Assembly: GCF_007827815.1 (NCBI RefSeq)
Contig: NZ_VITH01000012.1
Location: forward strand, 124,001-188,000
Length of the DNA stretch: 64,000 bases
Origin: Azospirillum brasilense
GTDB lineage: Bacteria > Pseudomonadota > Alphaproteobacteria > Azospirillales > Azospirillaceae
Reading direction: 5' to 3'
Within the stretch, counting starts at the first letter, position 1. Each line of letters opens with the position of its first letter. The translations under genes and the position numbers were made by a program. Below the pieces are notes generated by a model. That model was not told the origin of the DNA and ran no database searches. It was given only the letters and a program-made list of their open reading frames with translations. Below are positions 25,703-34,330 of this stretch, one piece after another.

Positions 25703-26950
25703 ATGACCGTGACCACCGTCAAGCCCGACTCGGCGGTCCAGGCCGCCGACGCGGTGCGCTGGGCCTTATCGGAAGGGACGCCGCTGGACGTCGCCGGTTC
25801 GGGGTCCAAGCGCGGCCTCGGGCGCCCGATCCAGACCGCCTATACCCTCGACCTCTCCGGCCTGTCCGGAGTCGTCGCCTACGAGGCGGAGGAACTGGTG
25901 CTGACCGCCAGGGCCGGCACGCCGATGGCCGAAATCCTGCCGATGCTGGCGGAGCGGCGACAGCAGCTCGCCTTCGAGCCGCAGGACCTCGGGCCGCTGT
26001 TCGGCCGACCGGAGGGGCAGGGGACGCTGGGCGGGGTGATATCCTGCGGGTTGGCCGGGCCGCGGCGCATCAGCGCCGGCTCCGCCCGTGACCACACGCT
26101 GGGCATCGAGGGGGTGAACGGGCGCGGCGACCTCTACAAGGGTGGCGGCAAGGTGGTGAAGAACGTCACCGGCTACGACGTGCCCAAGCTGATGGCGGGG
26201 TCCTTCGGCACGCTGACCGTCCTGACCGAACTGACGGTGAAGGTCCTGCCGGCGCCGGAGGACGTGAGGACGCTTCTGCTGGCCGGTCGCGAGGATGCCG
26301 CAGCCGTCGCGGCGCTGACCGCGGCGCTGCAGAGCCCCTACGACGTGTCCGGCGCCGCCCATCTGCCGGCCGCGGTGGCGGCGCGGTCCCATGTGCGGGC
26401 GGTCGCCGCGGCGGGCAGGGCGGTCACGCTGGTGCGGGTGGAGGGTTTCGGGCCGTCCGTCACCGCCCGCGTCGCCGCGCTGAAGGAGGAGTTGGGCGCC
26501 GACGCCGTGCTGGACCAGGACGAGTCGCGGGCGGTGTGGAAGGAGGTTCGGGACGTGGCGTACTTTTGCCCTTCCCCTGCGTCAGCGGGGGAGGGCCGGG
26601 GTGGGGGCGATGCCTCCCGCCACGTCTGGAAAATCTCCGTCCAGCCTTCCGAAGGGCCGCGCGTGGCGGAGTCGATCCGCTGGGCGCTGGACGCGGAGCT
26701 GTATTTCGACTGGGGCGGCGGGCTGATCTGGGCGGCGGTGGCGCCGACCCCGGACTCCGCGACGGCCATTCGTGGCGCCTTGGGCACCGCCGGCCACGCG
26801 ACGCTGGTGCGCGCCCCCGAGGACGTGCGGACCACGACTGAGGTCTTCCATCCGCTGCCCGACCCGGTGATGGCGCTGAGCCGCCGGGTGAAGGAGAGCT
26901 TCGACCCCTGCGGCATCCTGAACCCCGGCCGCATGTACGCGGGAGTGTAG
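25703..26950 (+). CDS. glcE: Glycolate oxidase FAD-binding subunit GlcE, with in-frame repeat insertion
   Basis: The second FAD-type subunit of glycolate oxidase. The 415-aa product has a half-size PCMH domain (DVAGSGSKRGLGRP, GTLGGVISCGLAGPRRISAG, VKNVTGYDVPKLM) and ends PCGILNPGRMYAG. Around residues 288-305 it carries FCPSPASAGEGRGGGDASR, which is encoded by a GC-rich palindromic repeat (26566-26612) like the one at 6229-6272. The repeat keeps the frame and sits in the variable part between the two domains, so the protein is probably still functional. SD GAGG lies 8 bases before ATG 25703. Confidence 0.93.
   Translation: MTVTTVKPDSAVQAADAVRWALSEGTPLDVAGSGSKRGLGRPIQTAYTLDLSGLSGVVAYEAEELVLTARAGTPMAEILPMLAERRQQLAFEPQDLGPLFGRPEGQGTLGGVISCGLAGPRRISAGSARDHTLGIEGVNGRGDLYKGGGKVVKNVTGYDVPKLMAGSFGTLTVLTELTVKVLPAPEDVRTLLLAGREDAAAVAALTAALQSPYDVSGAAHLPAAVAARSHVRAVAAAGRAVTLVRVEGFGPSVTARVAALKEELGADAVLDQDESRAVWKEVRDVAYFCPSPASAGEGRGGGDASRHVWKISVQPSEGPRVAESIRWALDAELYFDWGGGLIWAAVAPTPDSATAIRGALGTAGHATLVRAPEDVRTTTEVFHPLPDPVMALSRRVKESFDPCGILNPGRMYAGV
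26566..26612 (+). repeat. GC-rich palindromic repeat, family R2, copy 2, inside glcE
   Basis: Read here on the plus strand, TTCCCCTGCGTCAGCGGGGGA followed by GGGCCGGGGTGGGGGC matches the minus-strand reading of 6229-6272 with few changes. It forms a hairpin, and its translation (PSPASAGEGRGGG) is unlike neighbouring GlcE sequence. Confidence 0.75.
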
Positions 26951-26956
26951 GCATCC

Positions 26957-28303
26957 ATGCAGACGAACTTCACGCTGACCCAGCTCGCCAACGCCGATTA
27001 CCGGGACTCGGAAGCGATCCTGCGCAAGTGCGTCCATTGCGGCTTCTGCACGGCGACCTGCCCGACCTACGTCCTGCTGGGCGACGAGCTGGACAGCCCG
27101 CGCGGCCGCATCTACCAGATCAAGGACATGCTGGAGAAGGGCGGGCCGCCCACCGAGCACCAGGTCAAGCACATCGACCGCTGCCTCTCCTGCCTGTCCT
27201 GCATGACGACCTGCCCATCGGGCGTCAATTACATGCATCTGGTCGATCACGCCCGCGCCCATGTCGAGGCGACCCACGCCCGTCCGCCCGCTGACCGGGC
27301 CGTCCGCGATCTGCTGGCCCGCGTGCTGCCCAACCCGCGGCTGTTCCGTCTGGCCCTGATTGCCGCCTGGTTCGGCAAGCCCTTCGCCGGGCTGCTGCCG
27401 GGACGGCTGGGCGCGCTGCTGGCGCTGGCCCCGAAATCGGTGCCGGGGCCGAGCCACAGCGACCGTCCGGGCACCCACCCGGCGGTCGGGCCGCGCCGCA
27501 AGCGCGCCGCGCTGTTGGTCGGCTGCGCCCAGCAGGTGCTGGCCCCGCAGATCAACGAGGCGACCATCCGCCTGCTGAACCGCCACGGGGTCGAGGTGGT
27601 GGTGGCCAAGGGGGCCGACTGTTGCGGCGCCCTGACCCATCACATGGGCAAGACCGACCTCAGCGACGCCGCGGCGCGGAAGACCATCGACGCCTGGATC
27701 GCCGAGATGGACGGGGAGGGGCTGGACGCCATCATCGTCAACACCTCGGGCTGCGGCACCACGGTGAAGGACTACGCCTTCCAGTTCAGCGAGGACGCGG
27801 AATACGCGCCCAAGGCGCTGCGCGTGGCGGCCATCGCCCGCGACGTGACGGAGTTCCTGGCGGAGATCGGCCTGTCCGCCCCGGTGATCGAGACCGGGCA
27901 GACCATCGCCTACCACTCCGCCTGCTCCATGCAGCACGGTCAGCGCATCAAGGACCCGCCGCGCCATCTGCTACGCGGTGCCGGCTTCGAGGTGAAGGAG
28001 ATCCCGGAGGCGCATCTCTGCTGCGGCTCCGCCGGCACCTACAACATGCTCCAGCCGGAGATCGCCGTTCAGTTGCGCGACCGCAAGGTCCGCAACATCG
28101 AAAACACCAAGGCCGCCGCCATCGCCGCCGGCAACCTCGGCTGCATCACCCAGATCGCCACCGGGACCGGGCTGCCCATCGTCCACACGGTGGAACTGCT
28201 CGACTGGGCGACCGGCGGCCCGAAACCCGACGCGCTGAGGGACAACCCGGCCTTCGCCGGTCCTGCCCAGGCGCCGGGTGCTGCGGTGCGCGCCGCGGAG
28301 TAG
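26957..28303 (+). CDS. glcF: Glycolate oxidase iron-sulfur subunit GlcF
   Basis: The electron-transfer subunit: two 4Fe-4S motifs, CVHCGFCTATCP (residues 25-36) and CLSCLSCMTTCP (76-87), followed by two CCG (heterodisulfide-reductase-like) domains with DCCGALTHH and LCCGSAGTYN. The 448 aa match the family, apart from a short Ala/Pro-rich C-terminal tail. It starts 6 bases after glcE. The operon ends in an R1 repeat (28314-28432). Confidence 0.95.
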   Translation: MQTNFTLTQLANADYRDSEAILRKCVHCGFCTATCPTYVLLGDELDSPRGRIYQIKDMLEKGGPPTEHQVKHIDRCLSCLSCMTTCPSGVNYMHLVDHARAHVEATHARPPADRAVRDLLARVLPNPRLFRLALIAAWFGKPFAGLLPGRLGALLALAPKSVPGPSHSDRPGTHPAVGPRRKRAALLVGCAQQVLAPQINEATIRLLNRHGVEVVVAKGADCCGALTHHMGKTDLSDAAARKTIDAWIAEMDGEGLDAIIVNTSGCGTTVKDYAFQFSEDAEYAPKALRVAAIARDVTEFLAEIGLSAPVIETGQTIAYHSACSMQHGQRIKDPPRHLLRGAGFEVKEIPEAHLCCGSAGTYNMLQPEIAVQLRDRKVRNIENTKAAAIAAGNLGCITQIATGTGLPIVHTVELLDWATGGPKPDALRDNPAFAGPAQAPGAAVRAAE

Positions 28304-28313
28304 GTCGGCCATA

Positions 28314-28432
28314 TCCCCTCTCCCCTCCGGGGAGAGGGTTAGGGTGAGGGGGTTGTGCTTGTGCCGGATGTACCGCCATGCGCAACCCCCTCACCGGCCC
28401 TTCGGGCCACCCTCTCCCCAGAGGGGAGAGGG
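28314..28432. repeat. Long palindromic repeat, family R1, copy B
   Basis: About 119 bp with outer arms CCCCTCTCCCC / GGGGAGAGGG and inner arms GGTGAGGGGGTTG / CAACCCCCTCACC, plus a small hairpin GGCCCTTCGGGCC in the right half. It lies 10 bases after the glcF stop and 91 bases before pcs, and probably acts as a transcription boundary or mRNA 3'-end stabiliser. Confidence 0.82.
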
Positions 28433-28523
28433 CTATTTTGGCTCATCCGGCCTCCTTGCGAGGGGGCCCACCGACCCACTTGGACTTTTCGCGGCGTATG
28501 GCTAGGTTGGCGCCAACGGGACG

Positions 28524-29273
28524 ATGAGGCGCTCAGTGGACAGCGGGTTTAAGGACGACAGCGACGGCGGTTACGGGATCGGGCGGCGGCTGTCGGCCTG
28601 GGGTGTGCACGCCTTCACCGGCAGCGGCGTCGTGCTGGGGCTGTTGGCGCTGCTCGCAGCGGTCAACGGCGAGGCCAAGGCGTGCCTCGGCTGGCTGGGG
28701 CTGGCGCTGGTCGTCGACGGGGTGGACGGCACGCTGGCCCGCCGCGCCTCGGTGAAGGAGGTGCTGCCGGGCATCGACGGGTCGGCGCTCGACCTCGTGA
28801 TCGACTATCTGACCTACGTCGTCGTCCCGGCGGTCTTCCTCTACCGCTTCGGCCTGCTGCCCGACGGATTCGGCGTGGCGCTGGCCGCCTTCATCATGAT
28901 GACGTCGCTCTACTGCTTCTCGAACACCGGGATGAAGAGCGGCGACAACTACTTCGTCGGCTTCCCGGCGATCTGGAACGTGGTCGCCCTTTATCTGTGG
29001 CTCCTGGCGCTCGACCCGTGGATCAACACCGCCGTGGTGCTGGTCCTCGGCCTGCTGACCTTCACGACGGTCAAGTTCCTGCATCCCTTCCGGGTGCGCC
29101 GATGGATGCGCCTGAACCTGCTGGTCAGCGGCGCGTGGCTGGCCTCCAGCGCGGCGCTGGTGGTCCTCTATCCGGACCGTCCCGACGCCGTCTGGTACGT
29201 CTGGCTGGCCAGCAGCGCCTATTACGCGGCGGTCTGCCTGTGGCGGACGCTGCGCGGCCCGGCTGCGGCGTAA
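28524..29273 (+). CDS. pcs: Phosphatidylcholine synthase
   Basis: A membrane enzyme that condenses CDP-diacylglycerol with choline to make phosphatidylcholine and CMP. The 249-aa protein is of usual length and has the Pcs form of the CDP-alcohol phosphotransferase motif: DGVDGTLARRASVKEVLPGI and GSALDLVIDYLTYVVVP, with the metal-binding aspartates, and about eight hydrophobic helices. Phosphatidylcholine is common in plant-associated alphaproteobacteria, where host choline can be used. It converges with the lipoprotein gene that ends 6 bases after its stop. Confidence 0.92.
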   Translation: MRRSVDSGFKDDSDGGYGIGRRLSAWGVHAFTGSGVVLGLLALLAAVNGEAKACLGWLGLALVVDGVDGTLARRASVKEVLPGIDGSALDLVIDYLTYVVVPAVFLYRFGLLPDGFGVALAAFIMMTSLYCFSNTGMKSGDNYFVGFPAIWNVVALYLWLLALDPWINTAVVLVLGLLTFTTVKFLHPFRVRRWMRLNLLVSGAWLASSAALVVLYPDRPDAVWYVWLASSAYYAAVCLWRTLRGPAAA

Positions 29274-29279
29274 AACGCC

Positions 29280-29555
29280 TCAGGGCTTCTCGGGAGCGGT
29301 CTCCCGGTTGATGTCGTCCTTGGTGTCGCGGGCCTTCTGCTGAATGGCCGCGCCGGCGTCCTGCATCATCCGGCCGGCCTCGGCGCCGATGCCCTTGGCG
29401 GCTTCGCCCACGCGCTCGGCGGTCTGGTCCACCGCGCGCCCGATCTCCTGGCCGGTCTTCTCCGCCGACTGCTGGTCGTCGCAGGCGGCCAGCAGCGGCA
29501 GGGCCAGGAGGGGAAGGGCAAGGACGGCGGTGCGAATCCCGTTACGATGAGCCAT
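29280..29555 (-). CDS. Small lipoprotein with amphipathic helix
   Basis: A 91-aa lipoprotein: signal peptide with hydrophobic LALPLLALPLLAAC, where the lipobox LAAC puts the lipidated cysteine at 25. The mature part is one long, charged amphipathic helix (GQEIGRAVDQTAERVGEAAKG, then IGAEAGRMMQDAGAAIQQKAR) of the stress-induced or apolipoprotein-like kind. No assigned function. It converges on pcs. Confidence 0.75.
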   Translation of the reverse strand: MAHRNGIRTAVLALPLLALPLLAACDDQQSAEKTGQEIGRAVDQTAERVGEAAKGIGAEAGRMMQDAGAAIQQKARDTKDDINRETAPEKP

Positions 29556-29624
29556 GGGATGGTCTCCACAGTTGATCCATGGAGGCGTAACGGCTCACGG
29601 GGGTGTTTGGTGCCCGCCTTCCCT

Positions 29625-29669
29625 CAAAAGCGGGCCCTCCATCAAAAGCGGGCCCTCCATCAAAAGCGG
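29625..29669. repeat. 18-bp tandem repeat at the 3' end of the outer-membrane protein gene
   Basis: CAAAAGCGGGCCCTCCAT occurs twice in tandem (29625-29642, 29643-29660), followed by the partial third unit CAAAAGCGG. The third unit contains the last codons and stop of the minus-strand gene (CGC TTT TGA), so the gene's end and downstream sequence have been duplicated as an 18-bp unit. Confidence 0.85.
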
Positions 29670-30337
29670 TAGGAGGCGGTGATCGCGACAACCGGCCAGA
29701 AGCGGGCGGCACGGATCGAATCCTCGACCTCGCGGCGCTGGTCCTCCAGAACGGCGGCGATGGCCGGCGTGGTCGCCACGCCCGGGGCGCTCAGGCTAAC
29801 CCGCGGCTTGCCCTGGAACAGCACGCCCAGATCCAGCCCGACGCTGAAGTTGGGGCTGAACACCGTGCCGTTGTAGCCGATGCCGGCATAGGGGGCGACG
29901 CGGTCGAAGGTCGCCTTGCCGGTCAGTTCCCCGGCCTGCTGGGGCGTGACCACCACCCCGCCGAAGCTGCGCGGGCCGGACAGCGTGCCGGTCAGGTCGG
30001 CCTTGTTGTAGTTGAGGCGGGCGCCGCCGCTGATGCGGAAGCCGATGCCGGCCACCGGATAGACGTCGAGCACCGCGCCGAAGCTGCGCAGCTTGACGTC
30101 CAGGTCGTAATCGACGCCGGAAATGCCGCGGTCGGTGCTGAAGGTGAACATGTTGCCGCCCAGGCGCAGGCCGAACAGCGGATTCACCCGGTAGCCGGCT
30201 TCCAGCCCCAGACCCAGCGTGCTGGCCTGCGCGCCGACATGGAAGGGGGACTCGACCGGACCATCCATGGTCTGGGCGGTCGCGGCGGAGGCTCCGGCAA
30301 CAGCGAGGGCGAAGGCGAGAAGGGCGGTGGTGCGCAT
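29660..30337 (-). CDS. Outer-membrane beta-barrel protein
   Basis: A 225-aa protein with a signal peptide (MRTTALLAFALAVAGASAATA, cut before QTM) and alternating beta-strand pattern: GLGLEAGYRV, FGLRLGGNMF, IGFRISGGARLNYN, and the C-terminal ITASYRF with terminal Phe, the sign for insertion by the BAM complex. Size suggests an eight-strand barrel of the Opa/OmpW-like kind. A conserved part seen in many proteobacteria (RISGGARLNYNKADL) occurs. No specific substrate can be given. ATG 30337 with AGGGG 9 bases upstream is preferred over upstream in-frame starts because it begins the signal peptide. Confidence 0.82.
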   Translation of the reverse strand: MRTTALLAFALAVAGASAATAQTMDGPVESPFHVGAQASTLGLGLEAGYRVNPLFGLRLGGNMFTFSTDRGISGVDYDLDVKLRSFGAVLDVYPVAGIGFRISGGARLNYNKADLTGTLSGPRSFGGVVVTPQQAGELTGKATFDRVAPYAGIGYNGTVFSPNFSVGLDLGVLFQGKPRVSLSAPGVATTPAIAAVLEDQRREVEDSIRAARFWPVVAITASYRF

Positions 30338-30396
30338 GCGGCGTTTCCCCTGGGACGTCTCGATCGAACGGGGAACGCGGACCAACCGCAAAAGTT

Positions 30397-30421
30397 GCGG
30401 CCGGCGTGGGGCGCCGGCCGC
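30397..30421 (-). terminator. Hairpin after the acyl-CoA dehydrogenase gene
   Basis: Stem GCGGCCGGCG / CGCCGGCCGC (10 bp), 5-base loop. On the minus strand it lies 50 bases after the dehydrogenase stop and is followed by AACTTTTGC, so it fits a factor-independent terminator. Confidence 0.72.
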
Positions 30422-30471
30422 GTTTCAGCTGGCTGTGGCCAAACCGCCACAGCGATGGGTCCTGAGCGTGT

Positions 30472-32271
30472 TCAGAACTGATCCTCGCTCAGCGCCATGA
30501 CCGTGCGGTGGGCGGTCAGGATCGGCAGCAGCAGGCCCGGCCCCTGGGCCAGGATCTGCTCGGCGTAGAAGCGCGCGGTGACCAGCTTGGCCTCCAGGAA
30601 GGGGGCGTTGGCTCCGGGCTGGCGCAGCCCTTCCAGCGCCTTGGCGGCGGAGCGGGCGAGCATCCAGCCGCCGGCCACCGTGCCCCACAGCTTCAGATAG
30701 TTCACGGCCCCCGCCGCCGCGGCGCGCAGGTCGCCGTCGGCCTGGGTCTTGACCACCCAGGCCACCGCCTGCTCCAGCGCGTCCAGACCGGCGGACAGGT
30801 TGGTGCGGATCGCCTCCATGTCGTCGCCGGGGATGCTCTCCAACTCCGCCACCGTGGCGCGCATCTCCGCGATGAAGGTCCGGGCCGAATCGCCGCCGTC
30901 GCGCCCGGTCTTGCGGAAGGTCAGGTCGTTGGCGTGGATGCCGTTGGTGCCCTCGTAGATCGGGGTGATTCGGGCGTCGCGGTAATGCTGGGCGGCGCCG
31001 GTCTCCTCGATGAAGCCCATGCCGCCGTGGATCTGCACGCCGGTCGAGGCGACGTCGCAGCCGATGTCGGTGCTCCACGCCTTCACGATGGGGGTCAGGA
31101 TGTCCACGCGGGCGGTGGCGGCGGCGCGCACCGCGGCGTCCTCGTGGTGGCGGGACACGTCGAGCTGGGTGCCGGCGTAGAGCGCCAGCGCACGGGCGGC
31201 CTCGGTCTTGGCGCGCATGTCCAGAAGCATCCGGCGCACGTCCGGATGGCGGATGATGGCGACGCCGGACCCCTTCGGGTCGGCCAGATCCTTGCTCTGC
31301 ACGCGGCCCTTGGCGTAGTCGCGGGCCTGCTGGTAGGCGCGCTCGGCGATCGCCACTCCCTGGATGCCGACGCCGAGGCGGGCGTTGTTCATCATGGTGA
31401 ACATGTATTCGATGCCGCGGTTCTCCTGGCCGACCAGGAAGCCGGTGGCGCCGCCGTCGTCGCCAAAGGCCATCACGGCGGTGGGGCTGGCCATGATGCC
31501 CAGCTTGTGCTCCAGGCTGGCGCAGCGCAGGTCGTTGCGCGCGCCCGGCGTGCCGTCCGCGTTGGGCAGGAACTTCGGCACGATGAACAGGCTGATGCCC
31601 TTGATGCCCGGAGGCGCGTCGGGCAGGCGGGCCAGCACGAGATGGACGATGTTGTCCGTCAGGTCGTGCTCGCCGTAGGTGATGAAGATCTTCTGGCCGG
31701 TGATGCGGTAGGTCCCGTCCTCGGCCCGCACCGCGCGGGTGCGCACGGCGGCGAGGTCGGAGCCGGCCTGCGGCTCCGTCAGGTTCATGGTGCCGTTCCA
31801 CTCGCCGGCGATCATCTTCGGCAGGTAGAGCGCCTTCTGCTCGGCGCTGGCGTGCTCGGTCAGCAGATCGACGGCGCCCTGGGTCAGCAGCGGGCACAGG
31901 CCGAAGGACAGGTTGGCCGCCTGCCACATCTCGTTCACCGCGAAGGCCACGGTCCAGGGCAGGCCCTGCCCGCCATATTCCGGCTCGAAGGGCAGGCTGT
32001 TCCAGCCGCTCTCGGTGAACTGGCTGTAGGCGTCCTTCCAGCCGGTCGGCGTGCGGACCACGCCGTTCTCCAGCACCGAGCCCTCCTTGTCGCCGACCCG
32101 GTTCAGCGGGGCGAGAACGCCGGAGGCGAACTTGCCGGCTTCCTCCAGAACGGCGTCGACCAGATCGGGAGCCGCCGAATCGCAGTTCGGAAGCGCGGCG
32201 ACTGCTTCGAGGCCAACCACCTCGTTGAGGACAAAGCGGAGGTCATCGACCGGAGCGGTGTAGGGAATCAT
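30472..32271 (-). CDS. Acyl-CoA dehydrogenase (long, DmdC-like subfamily)
   Basis: A 599-aa FAD-dependent acyl-CoA dehydrogenase of the longer subfamily, which has extra N- and C-terminal regions and includes DmdC-type enzymes. Seen: MNLTEPQAGSDLAAVRT and ITGQKIFITYGEHD (flavin/substrate loops), ARLGVGIQGVAIAERAY, QIHGGMGFIEE and ITPIYEGTNGI, whose Glu is the usual catalytic base. The exact substrate (fatty acyl-CoA or methylmercaptopropionyl-CoA) cannot be told. ATG 32271 has only a distant GGAGG. It is divergent from the transglycosylase-like gene. Confidence 0.9.
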   Translation of the reverse strand: MIPYTAPVDDLRFVLNEVVGLEAVAALPNCDSAAPDLVDAVLEEAGKFASGVLAPLNRVGDKEGSVLENGVVRTPTGWKDAYSQFTESGWNSLPFEPEYGGQGLPWTVAFAVNEMWQAANLSFGLCPLLTQGAVDLLTEHASAEQKALYLPKMIAGEWNGTMNLTEPQAGSDLAAVRTRAVRAEDGTYRITGQKIFITYGEHDLTDNIVHLVLARLPDAPPGIKGISLFIVPKFLPNADGTPGARNDLRCASLEHKLGIMASPTAVMAFGDDGGATGFLVGQENRGIEYMFTMMNNARLGVGIQGVAIAERAYQQARDYAKGRVQSKDLADPKGSGVAIIRHPDVRRMLLDMRAKTEAARALALYAGTQLDVSRHHEDAAVRAAATARVDILTPIVKAWSTDIGCDVASTGVQIHGGMGFIEETGAAQHYRDARITPIYEGTNGIHANDLTFRKTGRDGGDSARTFIAEMRATVAELESIPGDDMEAIRTNLSAGLDALEQAVAWVVKTQADGDLRAAAAGAVNYLKLWGTVAGGWMLARSAAKALEGLRQPGANAPFLEAKLVTARFYAEQILAQGPGLLLPILTAHRTVMALSEDQF

Positions 32272-32523
32272 GGATGGAGCGGCCTCCCGTGACCCGATTG
32301 TGCGTGCGTTTCTGCGTGCCCGATTGCGCGTGAACACGCCTTGGGCGGTTTACGTGCGCGTCACCATACCGTACCGAATGGTGCATGGCGAGCCTCGCCG
32401 TCGGGCATGAATATTGGCATCTGGGTTGCGGTGCGAACAGCGCGGCTGCGACGCAGGAGGGGAGGCTGGACTTGGCATCCCGGTTGCAAGAGTGGGGCAG
32501 CACCGCTCACAGGGGTTCCTCCC

Positions 32524-33546
32524 ATGACCATCGCCGCCGCCCTTGCCCGTCAGGCCGAATCCGCCGTCCAGGCCGCGAAGACCAGCCGCGGGCCGGAGAC
32601 TGTCGAGGCGGCGGTCCGCAACGCCAGCGCCAAGACCGGGGTCGATTTTTCCTACCTCATGGAAAAAGCTGCCGTGGAGAGCGGGTACCGGACGGACGTG
32701 AAGTCCTCCTCCTCCTCGGCGACCGGGCTCTACCAGTTCATCGACAGCACATGGCTGGCGACGATGCGCGACCATGGGGCGGACCACGGCTACGCCAAAT
32801 ACGCCAACGCGATCCAGACGCGCGGCGACGGGCGCCCCTATGTCACCGATCCCGACCTGAAGCGCGAGATCCTCGACCTGCGCAAGGACCCCAACGCGTC
32901 GGCCCTGATGGCCGCTGAATACACCCGCGACAACAAGGAGTATCTGGAGGACACGGTCAAAGGGAAGGTCGGCTCCACCGAACTCTACATGGCGCATTTC
33001 CTCGGGGCGGGCGGGGCCTCGAAGTTCCTGAACGCCATGCAGGACAACCCGAACCGCGCCGCCAAGGAGCTGTTTCCCGACGCCGCCTCGGCCAACAAGG
33101 CGGTGTTCTTCGACAAGGACACCGGCCGGGCCAAGTCGCTGAAGGACATCTACGACCGCTTCGCGACGAAGTTCGCAGAGTCGCCCAACGCCGACTTCGC
33201 CCCGGCCCAGACCGCCATCGACCGGGTGCGTCGGCAGGACATGCCGGACGGCTTCACCACCCAGGTGCCCAGCATGCCACAGAAGGCGCTGAACGGCACG
33301 CCGCTGTCGATCTACCATGTGCTGGCCCTGAACGCGCTGGAGACGCCGGACGAGGTGGACAGCATCTCCGGCCGGCCCGCCCGCGGCCGCCGCCCGGACG
33401 GCGAGGACAAGGACAACCGCCGCATGCGCGACCAGCCGGTCCGCACAGATCAGAACGAGCACACGGGGTTGGGACTCGGGCTGGGTCTGTCGAAGGTGGT
33501 TGGGCAGGGAACCGGGATGGCGGACACGACGACGAAGGCGGCCTGA
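32524..33546 (+). CDS. Transglycosylase-like (lysozyme-fold) protein
   Basis: A 340-aa protein with an SLT-type lysozyme fold at residues 30-190: FSYLMEKAAVESGYRTDVKS (the Glu in AAVESGY is the likely catalytic acid), SSATGLYQFIDSTWLATM and STELYMAHFLGAGGASKFL. This is a peptidoglycan lytic transglycosylase pattern, also seen in flagellar and phage-derived enzymes. No signal peptide is visible, so export would need another route. The C-terminal 80 residues are charged and end in a Gly/Leu-rich tail. AGGGG precedes ATG 32524 by 8 bases. Confidence 0.8.
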   Translation: MTIAAALARQAESAVQAAKTSRGPETVEAAVRNASAKTGVDFSYLMEKAAVESGYRTDVKSSSSSATGLYQFIDSTWLATMRDHGADHGYAKYANAIQTRGDGRPYVTDPDLKREILDLRKDPNASALMAAEYTRDNKEYLEDTVKGKVGSTELYMAHFLGAGGASKFLNAMQDNPNRAAKELFPDAASANKAVFFDKDTGRAKSLKDIYDRFATKFAESPNADFAPAQTAIDRVRRQDMPDGFTTQVPSMPQKALNGTPLSIYHVLALNALETPDEVDSISGRPARGRRPDGEDKDNRRMRDQPVRTDQNEHTGLGLGLGLSKVVGQGTGMADTTTKAA

Positions 33547-33562
33547 CCGGCTAACCGCGGGG

Positions 33563-34246
33563 CTATGCGCCCTTGAGGCGGTCGCGGGCGTCCGCCGCGA
33601 TGGCCGCGAAGACCCGGCGGTCGCCGGGCAGCAGCGCGTCGGCGGTCAGCCGGCTGTGCGGCTCGAACCGCAACCCCGCCCGGCGCGCCGCCGCGGCGCT
33701 TCCCCAGAAGACCGGCGGCCTATGGCGCAGGGCCGGGTCATGGCGCGGTTCGCGCAGCCTTACCTCCCGCAGCACGTTGGTCAGGTCGAAGTCGATCAGG
33801 AACCGCCGCCCGCCGGGGCCGGTCAGGCGAATCCAGGCGTGGAACGGGAAGGCTTCCGCCTCCTGCCGCCGTTGCGCCGGATCGGGAGGACGAACGTCCG
33901 CGGGCGCCGCGGGGTAACCGAGCCAGCGTGCCCGGCCATGGGCCTCGGACTTGCGGAACGCCACGCGGCCCAGCGCGACCTCGGCCCGCCCCTGGCCCAG
34001 GGACTCCAGCAGCATCGCCCCGGCGAAGGCGTAATACTGGCAGCCGCCCAGCCGGTGGGTGTGGACCAGGTCGCGGTGCAGCGGATGGGCGGTCACCGCG
34101 TCATGCACCGCCCGCCGGATGCGCTCCCGGTCCGGCGGCAGGGCGCATGTGGCGGACGTGCCGGGCACCGGCGCCGTTTCGGCCTCGCCCAGCATCAGGC
34201 GCATCCACGCCGACATCGCGAGAAGCATCGCTTGCCCCCTGTCCAT
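33563..34246 (-). CDS. Hypothetical protein, possible papain-fold (transglutaminase-like)
   Basis: I do not recognise this 227-aa family. It has GGCQYYAFAGAMLLESLG (Cys at the start of a helix), AFPFHAWIRLTG (His) and FLIDFDLTNVL (Asp), in the order and context of a Cys-His-Asp triad in transglutaminase-like proteins. No signal peptide or membrane helix is present, although the start MLLAMSAWMRLMLG is hydrophobic. It converges on the transglycosylase-like gene with a 16-base gap. Confidence 0.6.
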   Translation of the reverse strand: MDRGQAMLLAMSAWMRLMLGEAETAPVPGTSATCALPPDRERIRRAVHDAVTAHPLHRDLVHTHRLGGCQYYAFAGAMLLESLGQGRAEVALGRVAFRKSEAHGRARWLGYPAAPADVRPPDPAQRRQEAEAFPFHAWIRLTGPGGRRFLIDFDLTNVLREVRLREPRHDPALRHRPPVFWGSAAAARRAGLRFEPHSRLTADALLPGDRRVFAAIAADARDRLKGA

Positions 34247-34330
34247 GGTCGATGAGCCGGCGTTGCCGGTTTCCGTTCCGATGTGAACAGCGCGGGTGGG
34301 GCAGGGGTTTCCTGGAGGGCAGAGTGGGTG

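Noticed and set aside
30508..32292. 594-codon plus-strand frame opposite the acyl-CoA dehydrogenase
   Set aside because: Antisense shadow; the minus strand has full acyl-CoA dehydrogenase motifs.
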